This document shows, piece after piece, positions 1 to 13,000 of a stretch of 64,000 nt of DNA. Origin of the DNA: Chiridota heheva (taxonomy: Eukaryota; Echinodermata; Holothuroidea; Apodida; Chiridotidae); assembly GCA_020152595.1 (NCBI GenBank), contig JAIGNY010000068.1, positions 62,001-126,000 on the forward strand. Reading direction: 5' to 3'. The notes beneath the pieces were generated by a model. The model was not told where the DNA came from. It made no database searches and saw nothing but the letters and a program-made list of their open reading frames with translations. The stretch's first letter is position 1. Each line of letters starts with the position of its first letter. The position numbers were made by a program, and so were the translations under genes.

Positions 1-867
1 CAAACCTTTTCCTACTTATAAGTCATTGAAATACACTGTGTAACCTTGGTAAAAATCCAGGCCTTGTGCCTATTAATGAATGAAATCCTGGATCACCTCG
101 GGTTGAATTCCTTTTTCTTATTCCACTAAGTTAAGTTTTTTTGAATGGCTGAGAATCAAATTCAGCTCATGTGTCTCTTCAAGAGTGTACAAATTTTCAA
201 GTCAAGGTCCTTGTTTAACCATATTCTTACCCACTACAAATTTAAGCTCAGCATATTTACTTTAATTCATTATCCTACCTTGATTTTTCATGTTTCAATA
301 ACATGAGGGCATCCTTACAGAATTGTTTTAATTGTTTTTGCTCATAAGAACCATTTGCATTTCTACATTACTCATCGTGGCAAGGAAGTACCCACTCCTT
401 GCATGTAGATGTTTGTCATCAGTATACAGGCATTTAGGCTTATGTGTGGAATTCCTTGCTTTTAACTTCCTCACTTTGTTCCTTTAAGAAGAAAAAAATC
501 TTAAACATCATATAATCAACTCTTGGAATGAACCCAAGACTTTGAAAAGTAAACTGCATTTCATATTTTTGTCATGTACATATTCATTTTTTCCCCCTGT
601 TTTGTTACTCTGTGTTTACATGTTTTGGTGTTTTTGTATCTCATCCACAGACAATACTGTACCTTCGTTGAGTGTCCTTTCAACCATTATTTCTGTATCT
701 ATGAACTTGTTTGTTTGCTCTAATGGTTGAAATAAAATTCTTGTTCAATTAAATTCAATTATTTTAATTCAATTGTTTATTTATTTTCTAAAATAATTGA
801 AAAAATTCTAGCAGATAATTAATGCTATTTTTCTCAAAAATGTTTCAAATACACATTATTTTCCCAG
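1..867 (+). other. PLCG intron, no recognised element
   Basis: AT-rich intron sequence upstream of the first exon in the window. The small open frame near 542-730 has no recognisable domain and poor coding character. I see no repeat or regulatory site I can support. Confidence 0.5.
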
Positions 868-1028
868 GTGGAAAGGAGACTATGGAGGCAAGACGCAGAT
901 GTGGTTCCCGTCCAATTATGTAGAAGAATGTTTGTGTCCCAGCAATGACCTCAGGGATTCAGACCAGCCTATGCAGATTGCAGACAGTGGACAGAAGGGA
1001 ACGATTGATATCAGAGGCTGCACTGTTG
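868..1028 (+). CDS. PLCG: PLCG exon: SH3 end and start of split-PH second half
   Basis: The acceptor is a pyrimidine-rich stretch ending TTTCCCAG; the donor is GTAAGA at 1029. The first base completes a codon, probably Trp, started in the upstream exon, and one base is left over at the end. The translation begins [20 protein letters not shown], the C-terminal half of the PLC-gamma SH3 domain, which binds proline-rich partners. It continues into an acidic linker and the first strand of the second half of the split PH domain (DIRGCTV). The exon is 161 nt. The rest of the SH3 domain lies upstream of the window. Confidence 0.95.
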
Positions 1029-4000
1029 GTAAGAATTGGTTTGAATGATATAAATGCTCATGATGTGAACGTACAAACTGATGACTTTAAAACTTAATAG
1101 CTGTTCATTGTATTCCTAAAATTCCAAGTCTATATTCACTTAAGAATTGGTTTGAATCATCAATGTTGAGTAATATAAATGTTCATAAGTTGAAAGTACA
1201 TGCTAATAAACACTGACTCTAGATATCCATAGACCTGTAAGAATAAGGCTGTGATTAACTCGATATCAAAATATAGATCTAATGACATATTTTGTATATT
1301 CTTCTGACAATTTTCTTTATCGTTGTACATTTGTAACAATATTAATTAACTTGTTCTTAATTCCTTCTGAAGAGCTCATACTTTCACAGAGGGTTCGACA
1401 GCAGTTTGTGTTCCGTGTGTTGGCACCAGGTCAAAGAATGCCGATAGTAGCAGCTGCGCAGTCTTCAGAGGACGTTGAGGACTGGATCAAGAACATCCAG
1501 CATGCATCCATGAAGGCAGAGGAAAAGGTTAGTGTGTATCTATTTAGCTACTTGGGTGCAAATGTGCATATAAAGCTTGAAGAATCCCTAGCATGTTAAT
1601 CCCAGTTATGTAACCAGCTTAGTTCTGCAGTTGATAACCTTCTAGCATATCCTCTTCACCTGTCCCTGATACATAAACTCCAGATCACTCCTCTTCTCCT
1701 CCACCTCCATTTTTGATTTTTTCAAGAACAATCCCTCCTCCAACATCATCACCTTCCTCCGCAATAGCAACTTATTCTACCTGATCTAATCATTACCCAC
1801 ACTCCTCTCCCCCCACAACATCACCTTCCTCTGCAATAGCAAGTTATTCCACCAGATCTAATCAGTACCCACACTCCCTTCCCCCCCCCCCCATAACATC
1901 ATCACCTTCCTCGACAATAGCAACTTATTCCACCTGTCAAATCCTTACCCACACTTCTTCCTTTGCTATCCCATCATCCTGTCCTTTCTTCCTTTTTATT
2001 ACCTTTATTTGCTCCCTTATTATTTTCTCTTTCCTTCCTTTCCCCTTTCCCTCTTCCATTCCTCTCTTTACTAGCTCTTGTACCTTAGATTTTTAACACC
2101 CTCTTGGCACATTTGACTCTGACTGTCGCAGTGCCGTTAAACATCAACAAACCAAACCATCACCTTCTAGAATCAGAGTTTGCCCTCAATCAATGTAAGC
2201 CCCCAGCTTTAGATCTGTGACACCATTACTATAATGTCCCATTGGCTGTGGATTGTTACAAAGAGAAATTCATAGATGCACTGTTGTTTTGCTGTTTGAC
2301 CTGAAAATTTGTCCAGTGTTAGTTCTAGCTTTTAGACAAGCTTTTATCATTATGGGGACATGTGACAATCTTTTCCTTAAAGTGAGGATAACTTAGCAAA
2401 GCTACAAAGAGACTTCAGTGTGGGGTTGCATGTTATGAGAATTGTTGTGATCGCAATCAAAATGGAAGATTATTTGTTTAGTTGCATGAAAATAGTGTAA
2501 AGTCGAACATAACAAATATCTTGTTCCTTATTATAGCACGATCACATATATCACAGTTTAAAGAATCTAACTTTGCACATCTAAATATCACAGATATTAG
2601 TAAAGCTTTTTACAAAATTTAAAACTTATACTGGATTTGTTAGCTTTATTGAAAAGCATTTGGTAATGCTGGTACTTTAAGAGTGCTGAATGTTATATTC
2701 AGAGTGCTCAATCTGGATAATATCCTGGAAAGTCTGCACATTGCGGTTCTCAGGGTGATCATTTTTCAATTCCGATGCTAACATCCTAAGGAACCTATGC
2801 TGTCATGCTGGCGTGTGTATGTATGCTAATTATACTAATTAGCTTATTTGCATAAGAATGAAAATATTTGTCAGTGTAAAGTTTTGGTTAAAGTTTCCAT
2901 AACTTAAGTTATGAATGGTGTACATTCATGTAACTTGGCATAGGGGTACTGTTCAAGTGAGCATGATTAGGGGTTGTGTGTGCATACTAATTAGCTTATT
3001 TGCATTTCAATGAAAATAGTTTTCAGGTTATACTTTTGTTTTGTTTAAAGTTTTTTGGTTAAAGTTTTCATGTGACTTGGCAAATGGGTAGAGGACACAG
3101 GAACTGTTCCAATGAGCATGGTTGGGGGTTGTGTGTGCATACTAATTAGCTTATTTGCATAACAATGAAAATATTATTCAGGTTAAAGTTTTGGTTAAAA
3201 GTTTTGGTTAAAGTTTCCATAACTTAAGTTATGAATGGCGTACATTCATGTAACTTCGTATAGGGGTACTGTTCATGTGAGCATGATTAGGGGTTGTGTG
3301 TGCATACTAATTAGCTTATTTGTATAACAATGAAAAAATGTGTATCTATGATATCTTGTAAATTAGAGTAAATGTGGGGGTTTTGTGAACAAATGATCAT
3401 ATATGTGAAGAGCATTGTCTACACTTAATGGTGAGGTGAAGCGTGCATATTAATTAGGCTATTTACATTGCAATAGACTTTCGTATAAAATGTTTAACAT
3501 AAGCGAAGTACTTAAGTTATGAATGGTGTACGTTCATGGAACTTGGCACAGGGGTAGAGGACATGGGTACTTTTCAAATAAGCATGATTGGGGAGTAACG
3601 TGAGTGCATACTAATTCGTTTATTTGCATAACAATAAAATTATTGGGATCTAAGATATGTCTTAAATTAAAGCAGGAGTGAGATTTTGTTTAGACAAATG
3701 ATTATATATGCGAAGAGCATTGTCTATGATGAGGTGTAATGTGCATATTATTAGGTTATTTGCATAACAGACTTTTGTACAAAATAATTAATTTGAGATA
3801 ATAACTTGGTACAGTGTAGAGGGCATTGGTACTGTTCAGTTAAGCATGATTGGTGGGGATATGTGTGCATACCAATTACCTTATTTGCATAGCAATGAAA
3901 ATATTTGTATCTGTGGTATCTATGGAATTAAGGGGTAAGGCGATTATTTAATCGCGATGCATTGCCGATTTTTAAAGACCTGTTGTGCATGAATATTCTA

Positions 4001-7000
4001 TGCATAATTCCCTGGTTATGACTACTACCTAACACTCTATACCCCCAGTGTAAATAAGCCAAGTCCGCAGGATGTCTTTTGTTTGGCAAACAAAAGAGCA
4101 ACAGCAGGCTCGTTGCCCCCAACAAAGGAAGGATTTATACCGATCAATACGTGTTGAAGGAGTTGCATTTGCACCCAATACACTTGACGTTCAGTTGTAT
4201 AATGTACACTAATGATGTTGAATGCAACATAAAATTGCTGTTGTTCCCAAACGAAGCAATAAAGTTTCAATGAAAAAGAAAAAAAAACCATTGTCTTTTC
4301 TACTTAACAACAGTTTCACAGATCATTGACAAGGAAAATTTAATTATAATAAAAACTCACGATGCATCAATGACTGTCTTTTAATAAAAATTGTTACTTT
4401 TTAATGTAGCTATTTACTCTCATCGTGGTCAGACTTCCACAACAGTTTCCTAACCCCCGTTCCAAAAGGCCTGTTATTTAATGCACTAACCAGTGGAAGT
4501 AGGTCCCTGGGAAACATTACGCAAACTTACAAAAGATCAGGTTTCACACACCCTTTTTATGAAAAAGTTCCCCAAGCCAATAGACTACGAGATAAATATC
4601 ATTAATATTCATTTCGATTCATTCATTTCAAATATGGGTATTATTTTGTCATCACAACACTATATATATGGCAAAATCTTTTGTGGGAGGGATCTGTTTT
4701 TCTAATATTTTAAACTCACAACCCCACCCCCCCCCCTATCAAATTTCATGGAAATCATAGTGATGAGTGATCATTGAGATAGCTAACAAATGTTTTGTGA
4801 AAGACGATAATCATTTATCTGGCATACATTGCATGGAATAATTTTTAGTTCTACAAAATGAGGCTTTTCGGATGATCATTTACTGGTCATTAGGGGTCAG
4901 GGGGGAGGGGGAAGCTGAAGTGAAAAACAACCGATTAGCTTTCCCCTTGATGGAATCATGTCTATTCTCTCCCTAACTTAACAAATATAAAGTTAAGCAG
5001 CTAACATCAAAGGTGGCCATTTTATTTCCGGTAGACTTACTTCAAATATTGGACAAGAAGGTGACCAGGGGTGGGCGTAAGGGGACCAAGATCCCCAATA
5101 TTTTTCATTAGTGTTACTTTCCCCCTCAATTAGCAAAAATGTGTTGGACCCCCTCCCCAATTATAACATCCAAATTTTCGCCAAAAAATTGATCACTTTT
5201 TGGTAAAGGGCAGGTAAATTTGTAAGTACGAACTTGTATTCCCCCACTTCCCCCTCCCCACCCACTGAAAAAAAATCACACACCCGCTTCTGATTCTAGG
5301 GTTAAGAGTATTTTTTTGTGATTGTTTTTAGTTCATTAATAATAAAGAGTTTTGTATCCTTAAGTTTAAAATGTTGTACAATCATGGTAAGTATTTGTAT
5401 TTGGTTTGTGTTCACATTGTGCATTGAATGTTCAATATTTCCAGTTTGCAACTTATTAAGCTTTATCGTTCAAAGATTTTTTTTTTTTTTATTTATGTTT
5501 TGAAACCTGCATGGTTGTTACAAAGAAATGGGTTTACAGATCATTTCGTTTTGCTCTTTGATTTTTGGTTCGTATGCGAAGCATAATGCGAACCTATGTA
5601 ATTCCGATTACGTCTGTCTGGCCGTCCACAGATTTGTCCTGAGATTTCCTTAGAAATGTTAAAGGTTTTTTTAAGAATTCTCAGAAAATGTTGAATTTTC
5701 TTCAGAGTTCCACAGAAAAAGTTAAAGTTTCTTCAGATATCATTATGGAAGCTTAGAATTTTCTCATAAAATGTTAAAGTTTTTCAGAGATACTTAAGAC
5801 AGGATTGAAGACTAGTTTCCTTAGAGAGTCTACAAAACATTTGATATTTTCTTAGAAGATAACTGTAAAATGATATAATTTTCCAATATTTTTTAGAGAT
5901 CCTCAAGCGTCTCTCTTGTAGCACTTAAGATTTAAAATCCTTAAAATTCTTTGAAATATTTGGGCACCAACAGTTGTATCAGGCATGATTATTAAACTTA
6001 AAGTGGTCATTTGCATAAAGTTGCTACAGTATATGACCTGACCAGACTTTTTTATTTAGTATGCTTAGTCAGGGAGTGTGACAGGATGTGATTGCATATG
6101 GACATAGGAAGGGATGCCATGTGGGACATGGATGGAGGCCGTGAGGGACATGTGATATAAAATTTACAATGTTGTATACACTAAGGGCTATATCAGGCAT
6201 AATTATTTGACTCCACCTTCTTTTCTCATTCAACAACTCATTTGCATATATGTTAGTATATGAACTGACACTTTCATACATAGTATGCTCAATCAGGGAC
6301 TGTGATAGCTAGGATGAGACTGCTTATGGAGCCTATGGGACGTCATGTGAGGTATAGGGTGAGATGCCATGTGGGACATGGAGTGGGATGCCATGTGGAA
6401 CAGGGTGTAATGCCATGTACTATATGTGGTGGAATGCCATGCAGGACATAGGGTGGAATGCCATGGGATGGAATGTCATGTGGGACATGTGATGATATAA
6501 GATTTCATGTAGGACACGGTGTCCCACCCCATTTCAACAAGTCATTTGCATATAAGTTATATGAACTGACACTTTTGTACATAGTATATTCAATCAGGGA
6601 CTGATAGCTAGGATGAGACTTCTTATGGGGCCTATTTGATGTCATGTGGGACATGGGGTGGGATGCCATGTGGGACATGGGGTGGGATGCCATGTGGGAC
6701 ATGGGGTGGGATGCCATGTGGGACATGGTGGGATGCCATGTGGGACATGGTGGGATGCCATGTGGGACATGGGGTGGGATGCCATGTGGGACATGGGGTG
6801 GGATGCCATGTGGAACGGTAAAATGCCATGTGGGACATGGTGGGATGCTACGAGTAACACAGAGTGTGACATAGGTTGGGATGTCATGTGTGACATAAGG
6901 TAGGATGCCATGTGTGACCTAGGGTAGAAGGCTATGTGGGACATAGGGTAGGAGGCCATGGGGACATGGGATGTGATGCCATGTGGGATATAAAGTAGGA

Positions 7001-10000
7001 TGTCATTTGGACATTGGGAGGGATACCATGTGGAACATATGGTGAGATACCTTGTGAAACATCAGGTGGAAAGCTACTGATGCGGGACACAGGGAGGGAT
7101 GCCATGTGGGACATAAGGAGGGATGTCATGTGGTATATATGGTTGGACTAATGTGGGGCATACACGTAGGATGGGATCCATGTGGGTCATAGCGTGGGAT
7201 GCCGTATGGGACATATGGTGGAATGCCATGTAGGACATATGGTGGAATGTCATGTGAGACACTGTATGGTGGAATGCCATGTGGGACAAGGCATGGGATG
7301 TCATGTGGGACATGAGGTGGGATGTCATTTGGGACATGATCCATGTGAGACATAGGGTGGAATGCCATGTGGGTCATAGGATAGGATGCCCTGTGGGACA
7401 TATGATGGAATGCCATGTGGGACATGGGGTGGGATTCCATGTGGGAGATATGGTGGAATGCCACGTGGGATGGGATGTCATGTGGGACATGGGGTGGGAT
7501 GCCATGTGGGACATGGGGTTGGATGCCATGTAGGACATGAGGTGGGATGCCATGTGGGACATGGGGTGGAATGCCATGTGGGACATGGGGTGAGATGCCA
7601 TGTGGTACATGGGATGCCATGTGGGACTTAGTGTGAGATGCCATTTTTATAATTGGCCGGGTCATATGATATGGGTGTCAATTTGCATGGGCATGCGAAC
7701 CATGACGGTATTTACTGTTCTAGTTAGGCTTTGGTTTACTCAATTTTCAATTATACCATCTTTTGAATATTACCATTTCCCAACTGAAACTCTGACAACC
7801 AGGGTCAGATCATCAACTCTTGCTTGAAGACCAGAAACATCTGTATATTTATGATCTACCTAGCACCTAAAAAACGTTAAATTACGCAGGCCTACCTATA
7901 AAGTCAAGAAAGGATACAGAATTACACATGATTAACGCATATATCACAATTTTAAGTTTTATTTAACATATATACCAAGTAAACTAAGGACATTGTGAAT
8001 AACTGTAAAACGGTTGTTAACTTTTGATATAACTAGTACAATTAGATAATAGACATATATGAAAAAACAGTTTAGCGCATCTAAGGAGAAATCTTTCGGA
8101 ATATTAAAATGTGCATTGGCCTATTTAACCATTTTTGTTTAATATGGAAATTTTTCATTTTTATTTGAATTAGGCCTAAATTTGAAATTGGGTGCCACCA
8201 TAATTTACCAAAACAGATCGATTACATGAAGGTTCCGTTCTTATTGCGATACAAAAATATATAAGCAGACGATTGTTTTTAAGTGCTAGTCCGTGGGAAG
8301 GGGGGGAGGCGACTGAAGGTCATAAACCATGATATAAATTATTGCAAGGAAAGCATTTATCTTTCAAATAAATTACACCTGTCACAATATATAACTCAGA
8401 AGTTTGCACTGCTAACAGGTGTAAAATATGTGAAAGATAACCATATTGTAATAAAATAAGAGGGGTGGTGGACCGGGGGTGACTGAAGGTCATATGAAAA
8501 AAAGATTAAATGAAAATGTTGGCCCCTGCTTCTGTCGACGTAACAAACTGCTGCAGCTTTGAAAAATATATTATCATTTTAAATGTATCTCTTGTACAAT
8601 TGATGGTCGCACACTCTTGTCTCTATATTTAAAATACTTGATGAGATAAGTCCTCTGAAATGAAATATGATACCACACACTGGTTAGTCAGCTAGTTCCT
8701 GGAGACTTCTCCCCCAACGCTATAAATGTTTAAAGAAATACATTGTGTCCTTCGTCGTACCAACATGAAATGGTTTGTACTTGCTAGTGGTCAATACATG
8801 TACACACGAGGATAAAATGTAGCTGCCGTGGTCAGGGAGAAGGGGGTGCAGGGCTCTATAAAATAAAATGTAAAAAGTGGGGGTTAAAAATGAGGATATG
8901 GGGTTAAGACATTTCTTCAGTATGTAAATGGAAAGAAAAGGCAACGGCTTTTATTTATTTCGGGAATTGAATACAACTCTGAAAAAGAAGAAAATTAGAT
9001 CTAGGCCTTTTAAAAAATGGAACATTAAAATCTAGTCTTGTGGGGGTTAGGGAGGGGAGACTTTGAAGACCTTTCGTCAGTAGGTAAATGGAAAGAAAAT
9101 GCGATGGGCTCTTATTTCCTTCAGGAATTGAATAATAATCTGAAGAAGAAATTATTATCTTACATTTAAAAAAAAGGAATACACCACTTTAATCATTGAA
9201 TTGGCACTTCATAGGGCCGATTTTCGAGCGCGTGCATGTTTACTTTTCCAATTGAAATGTTTCATTGTATCGTGGGATAGCAACATATTGAGGGTACAAA
9301 AACTTAATTATTATCATGTGTCTCATGCTTATTTGAATTACGCAACCTCTGATAAATTTATGTAGGTTTTAATATAATATTTAGATCACGTTTCAGAGAT
9401 AAGAGAAGAAATTCATATTAACAGCCTTAAAAGTTCACTGCGAAACAGAGTTGGATGGTCCTATGCAAATCACTGCACGTTCTTCGTAAGTACCTGGGGT
9501 CTAATTAATATACACGTGGTATTGTAGAAGTTGATACAGAATCAAATCAAATTATAGCAGGTCTCTGATCTCTACAAGCACGCACGATATCCGTGAGTAA
9601 ATCCAGGAATTAGGATGATGGGTATGTTATCATATTTAGGATCGTGGTCAGTTATTAGTTGCATGGTCCGTTGGTGGAAATATTGATTTTCTTATGTATT
9701 GAGAAGTGAATAAGTAGCAAAATGAGAAATTACAAGAGCTAAATATACGTCTGTTTATTTTTATTTAACTTCAACACAAAGCAGCCCAAGTTTTCAATTT
9801 AATTCTGAACACCAACGCAGTCAAAGAAATACATGACATAGATCTTAATATGCTAGGTATATTTTTTCATATTTGATATTTTTTTTTTTTGCTTTAGCTG
9901 TTTTTATTTCACCTTCATCTGTGGAAAAAGAAAAAAAAAACATTTGAATGTGCAGCACCATACATAAAGAGATGAAATACAGCAAAATAATCACAAAAGT

Positions 10001-13000
10001 TACATACAGAAAATAAATTTAGGCTTTTTATGTATATTCATCAATGTAGTTAAAAGCAAGCAAGATCTGTGACAACTTTCATATGCACGCTTGTAAAGCT
10101 GACGGGATCGATATGTGCCAGTCCAAAGTACAGCTTCTATTGTTATTGTAAGGAGCTTATTTCTGGTGTATGCACTGCAGAGAATATAAGTGTTTTGGCT
10201 GTGATAGGTACTCGCAGGATTTGGGCATTGATGTGTGACCATTAAAGCCTTAGTAACAGGTCATTAACTTGTTCAGAAAAAAAATCAGCAATGCACAGCG
10301 ATTAAATAATTGCCTGTTCCTTAGAGTGGGTGTGGTAATTTTGCTTAAACAAATGATCATACAGTATATGTGAAGAACATTGGTGAGGTTTAGTGTGCAT
10401 AATAATTAGGTTATTTGCATAAGAATAGACTTTGCTACAAAATGTTTCACCTGAGATCAAAAATATTTGATCTCAAAAATATTTGACCTGAGATCAAAAA
10501 GGCTTACTAACTTCACATTTCTAGTTTTGTTATGATATTGACATGATATGAATAGGAATCAAAATATACGTTAAGCAGTATTGTTTCGCATAATTTTGCT
10601 TTAATGTTATTGTACATTTTTCATGAAGCTTGACACATATTTTCTTAAATTAGAAGCTGTATTATAATCCAAGATGTATTTCTGGGAATGTGTAGGGTTT
10701 GAGGGTGGATACAGGTTGGAAAGGCTTAATGATATTCTTTTATTGACATGGCAAGTTAGGGCCTCTCCTTTCTTGTTGTTCAATTGATAAAACTAAAAGA
10801 GGGGTTATAGTTATAAAGACTGCTAACTTTTATAAGTTTTCTGAGTTACTGCATGGGTGAAGTAACCTTGAGCCTTTGTTTTGTTTTTTGTCTTGAAATA
10901 AATGGGAAAACTCGAAGATATTTTGAAGCTTGTAGTAAAATGTGAAAATTAACAAAGCAACTAAAAATGTAAGTGTATCTTTCAAAGCTCAAGTAATTTG
11001 AAATCATCTGCCCCTACTACCCTATCAATAAGCCCATTCTCTATACTAGCTTTGAATAGTCGAGCATACTGTCCTTCTGACAGTTCTTGTTTCATGTGTA
11101 GTTTAATTATGATGTTAGCTGCTGTGTACATCTTCACAGTGGTGAAAGGTTGAATTACATTAATATGCATAGTGGGCGGGGCTTAATAGGATTTTGCTAA
11201 AAAGAGCTTGTAAGCACAGTATCTTAAAAAGGGTAAACTGGATTCATGTCATATTTGGCACACAGATAGCCCATGGTCTGTACTTGTGCCCTATTGTTTT
11301 TGACAGTGATGCCATGCATATTAATGAGTAGGCAGGGCTTAATGTAAAAATCTTGAAATGCTCATACTTTAACAATAGCACGTCTGTTTTGTTTCATATG
11401 TATTATATTTATTATGTTAGCTGGTGTGTACATGTTCATGGTGTTAAAACATTCAATTATAATGATATGCATAGTGGGTGGGGATTAATAGGTTTTTGCT
11501 GAAAAGAGCTTGTAAACAAAGTATCTCAAGAAGAGTAAACTGGATTCATGCAATATTGGTACACAGATAGCCCATGGTCTGTAGATGTGCCATATTGTTT
11601 TTGGTGGTGATATCATGCATATTTATGAGTAGCCAGGGCTTAATATCAAAATCTCGAAATGTTCATAATTATTTTGATAATCACATGTTTCATATTTGTT
11701 TTAATAAAGATTTTAGCTAGTGTGTATGTGTTTATTGTATAAAAACATTGACTTTTGTTGATATGCATAGTAGGCAGAGATTAATATTATTTCGCAAACA
11801 AAAAGCTTGTAAATGCAATATCCCATGAACATTGAAGTGGATCATCCACGTCATGGTCTGCAGATATGCCCTATTGTTTTTGGTGCTAATTTCATGCATG
11901 TAATTTCAAAAGTGGGCAGGGCTTAAAGTGACAAGTTTGAAAATGTGATAAATGAGCAACTGTATGTCCGTTTTGCATCATACTAGGCATGATAATATTG
12001 GTTGTTGTGTAAATGCTTATGTTTTTAATAGATGTTATTAATATGCATGGTAGGCGGGGCTTAATGTGAAAGTGCTAAATGATGTAAACCATATATCATG
12101 AGCGGTATATTGGATTTGGGCATAAGTGGTACACAGATGTGTTATGGTCTGTACATTTGTTCTAATGTCATGGTTGTGATGTCATGAATATCAATGAGTA
12201 GGCTTGCTGACAAATTCTTGAAATAGGATAAATGAGCAACTGTTTTGGGGTGATAATGTTAATTGTGCAAATGCTAATGTTGTCAAAAATTTTATTGATC
12301 TGCATGGTGAATGTGGATTATGAATGAATATGGAACAAATATTTCATGATATGCAATGACATGACAGGTAATACAAAACTTGCAAATCAATCACCATACA
12401 AAGAAAAAAAGCAATAAATAGAAAATCAAAGCAGATACGTGAAGAATCAATACGAAAAAACGAAAGAAGAATAGACTTATAGAGATGCAAATGTGTACAC
12501 TAGAAATGACTTAAGATAATCAATATACAAGTATTTTCCATTTGATAAGTACTTATATTTGCTTTACTGCTATGTAATTTTCAATATGTTCAACTTCCCT
12601 CAATGCATCAACTGGAAGGGCACACATGGGCTGATTGTCACTTTAAAGGATAGCCTTTATGGAGTTGATTGGTCACTCATCATTTGTCATAGGCATACCT
12701 GGCTGGTTTCTTAGTAAACCTCCTTAGACGTTTGTTTCATTTTCCTTTGAAGTTATCCAATTTTGTACACTCATTTGATGTTTCAATCACTCATTTCTTC
12801 TTCCCGTTATGGATCAGATGATAGCAGAGAGGCACAAAGAGAGGAAGATGAGAATTGCCAAAGAATTTTCTGACTTGGTTGTTTACTGTAGAACGGTTCC
12901 TTTTAATGAAGATGGTAAGAGACGTTTTTTTTGCATTACGTTCCACAATGTTCAATAAATCCAAGCAGGTCAGGACCACTGTTCATTAGGTCTCACCCCA

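Noticed and set aside
1282-1599. A separate 105-codon gene
   Set aside because: It is the PLCG exon 1373-1527 with intronic read-through on both sides.
6505-7665. Long open frames on both strands, up to 179 codons, with MSHMASHP or HVPHGIPP repeats
   Set aside because: All come from the 24-bp minisatellite, whose length keeps several frames open at once; no unique sequence or splice context.
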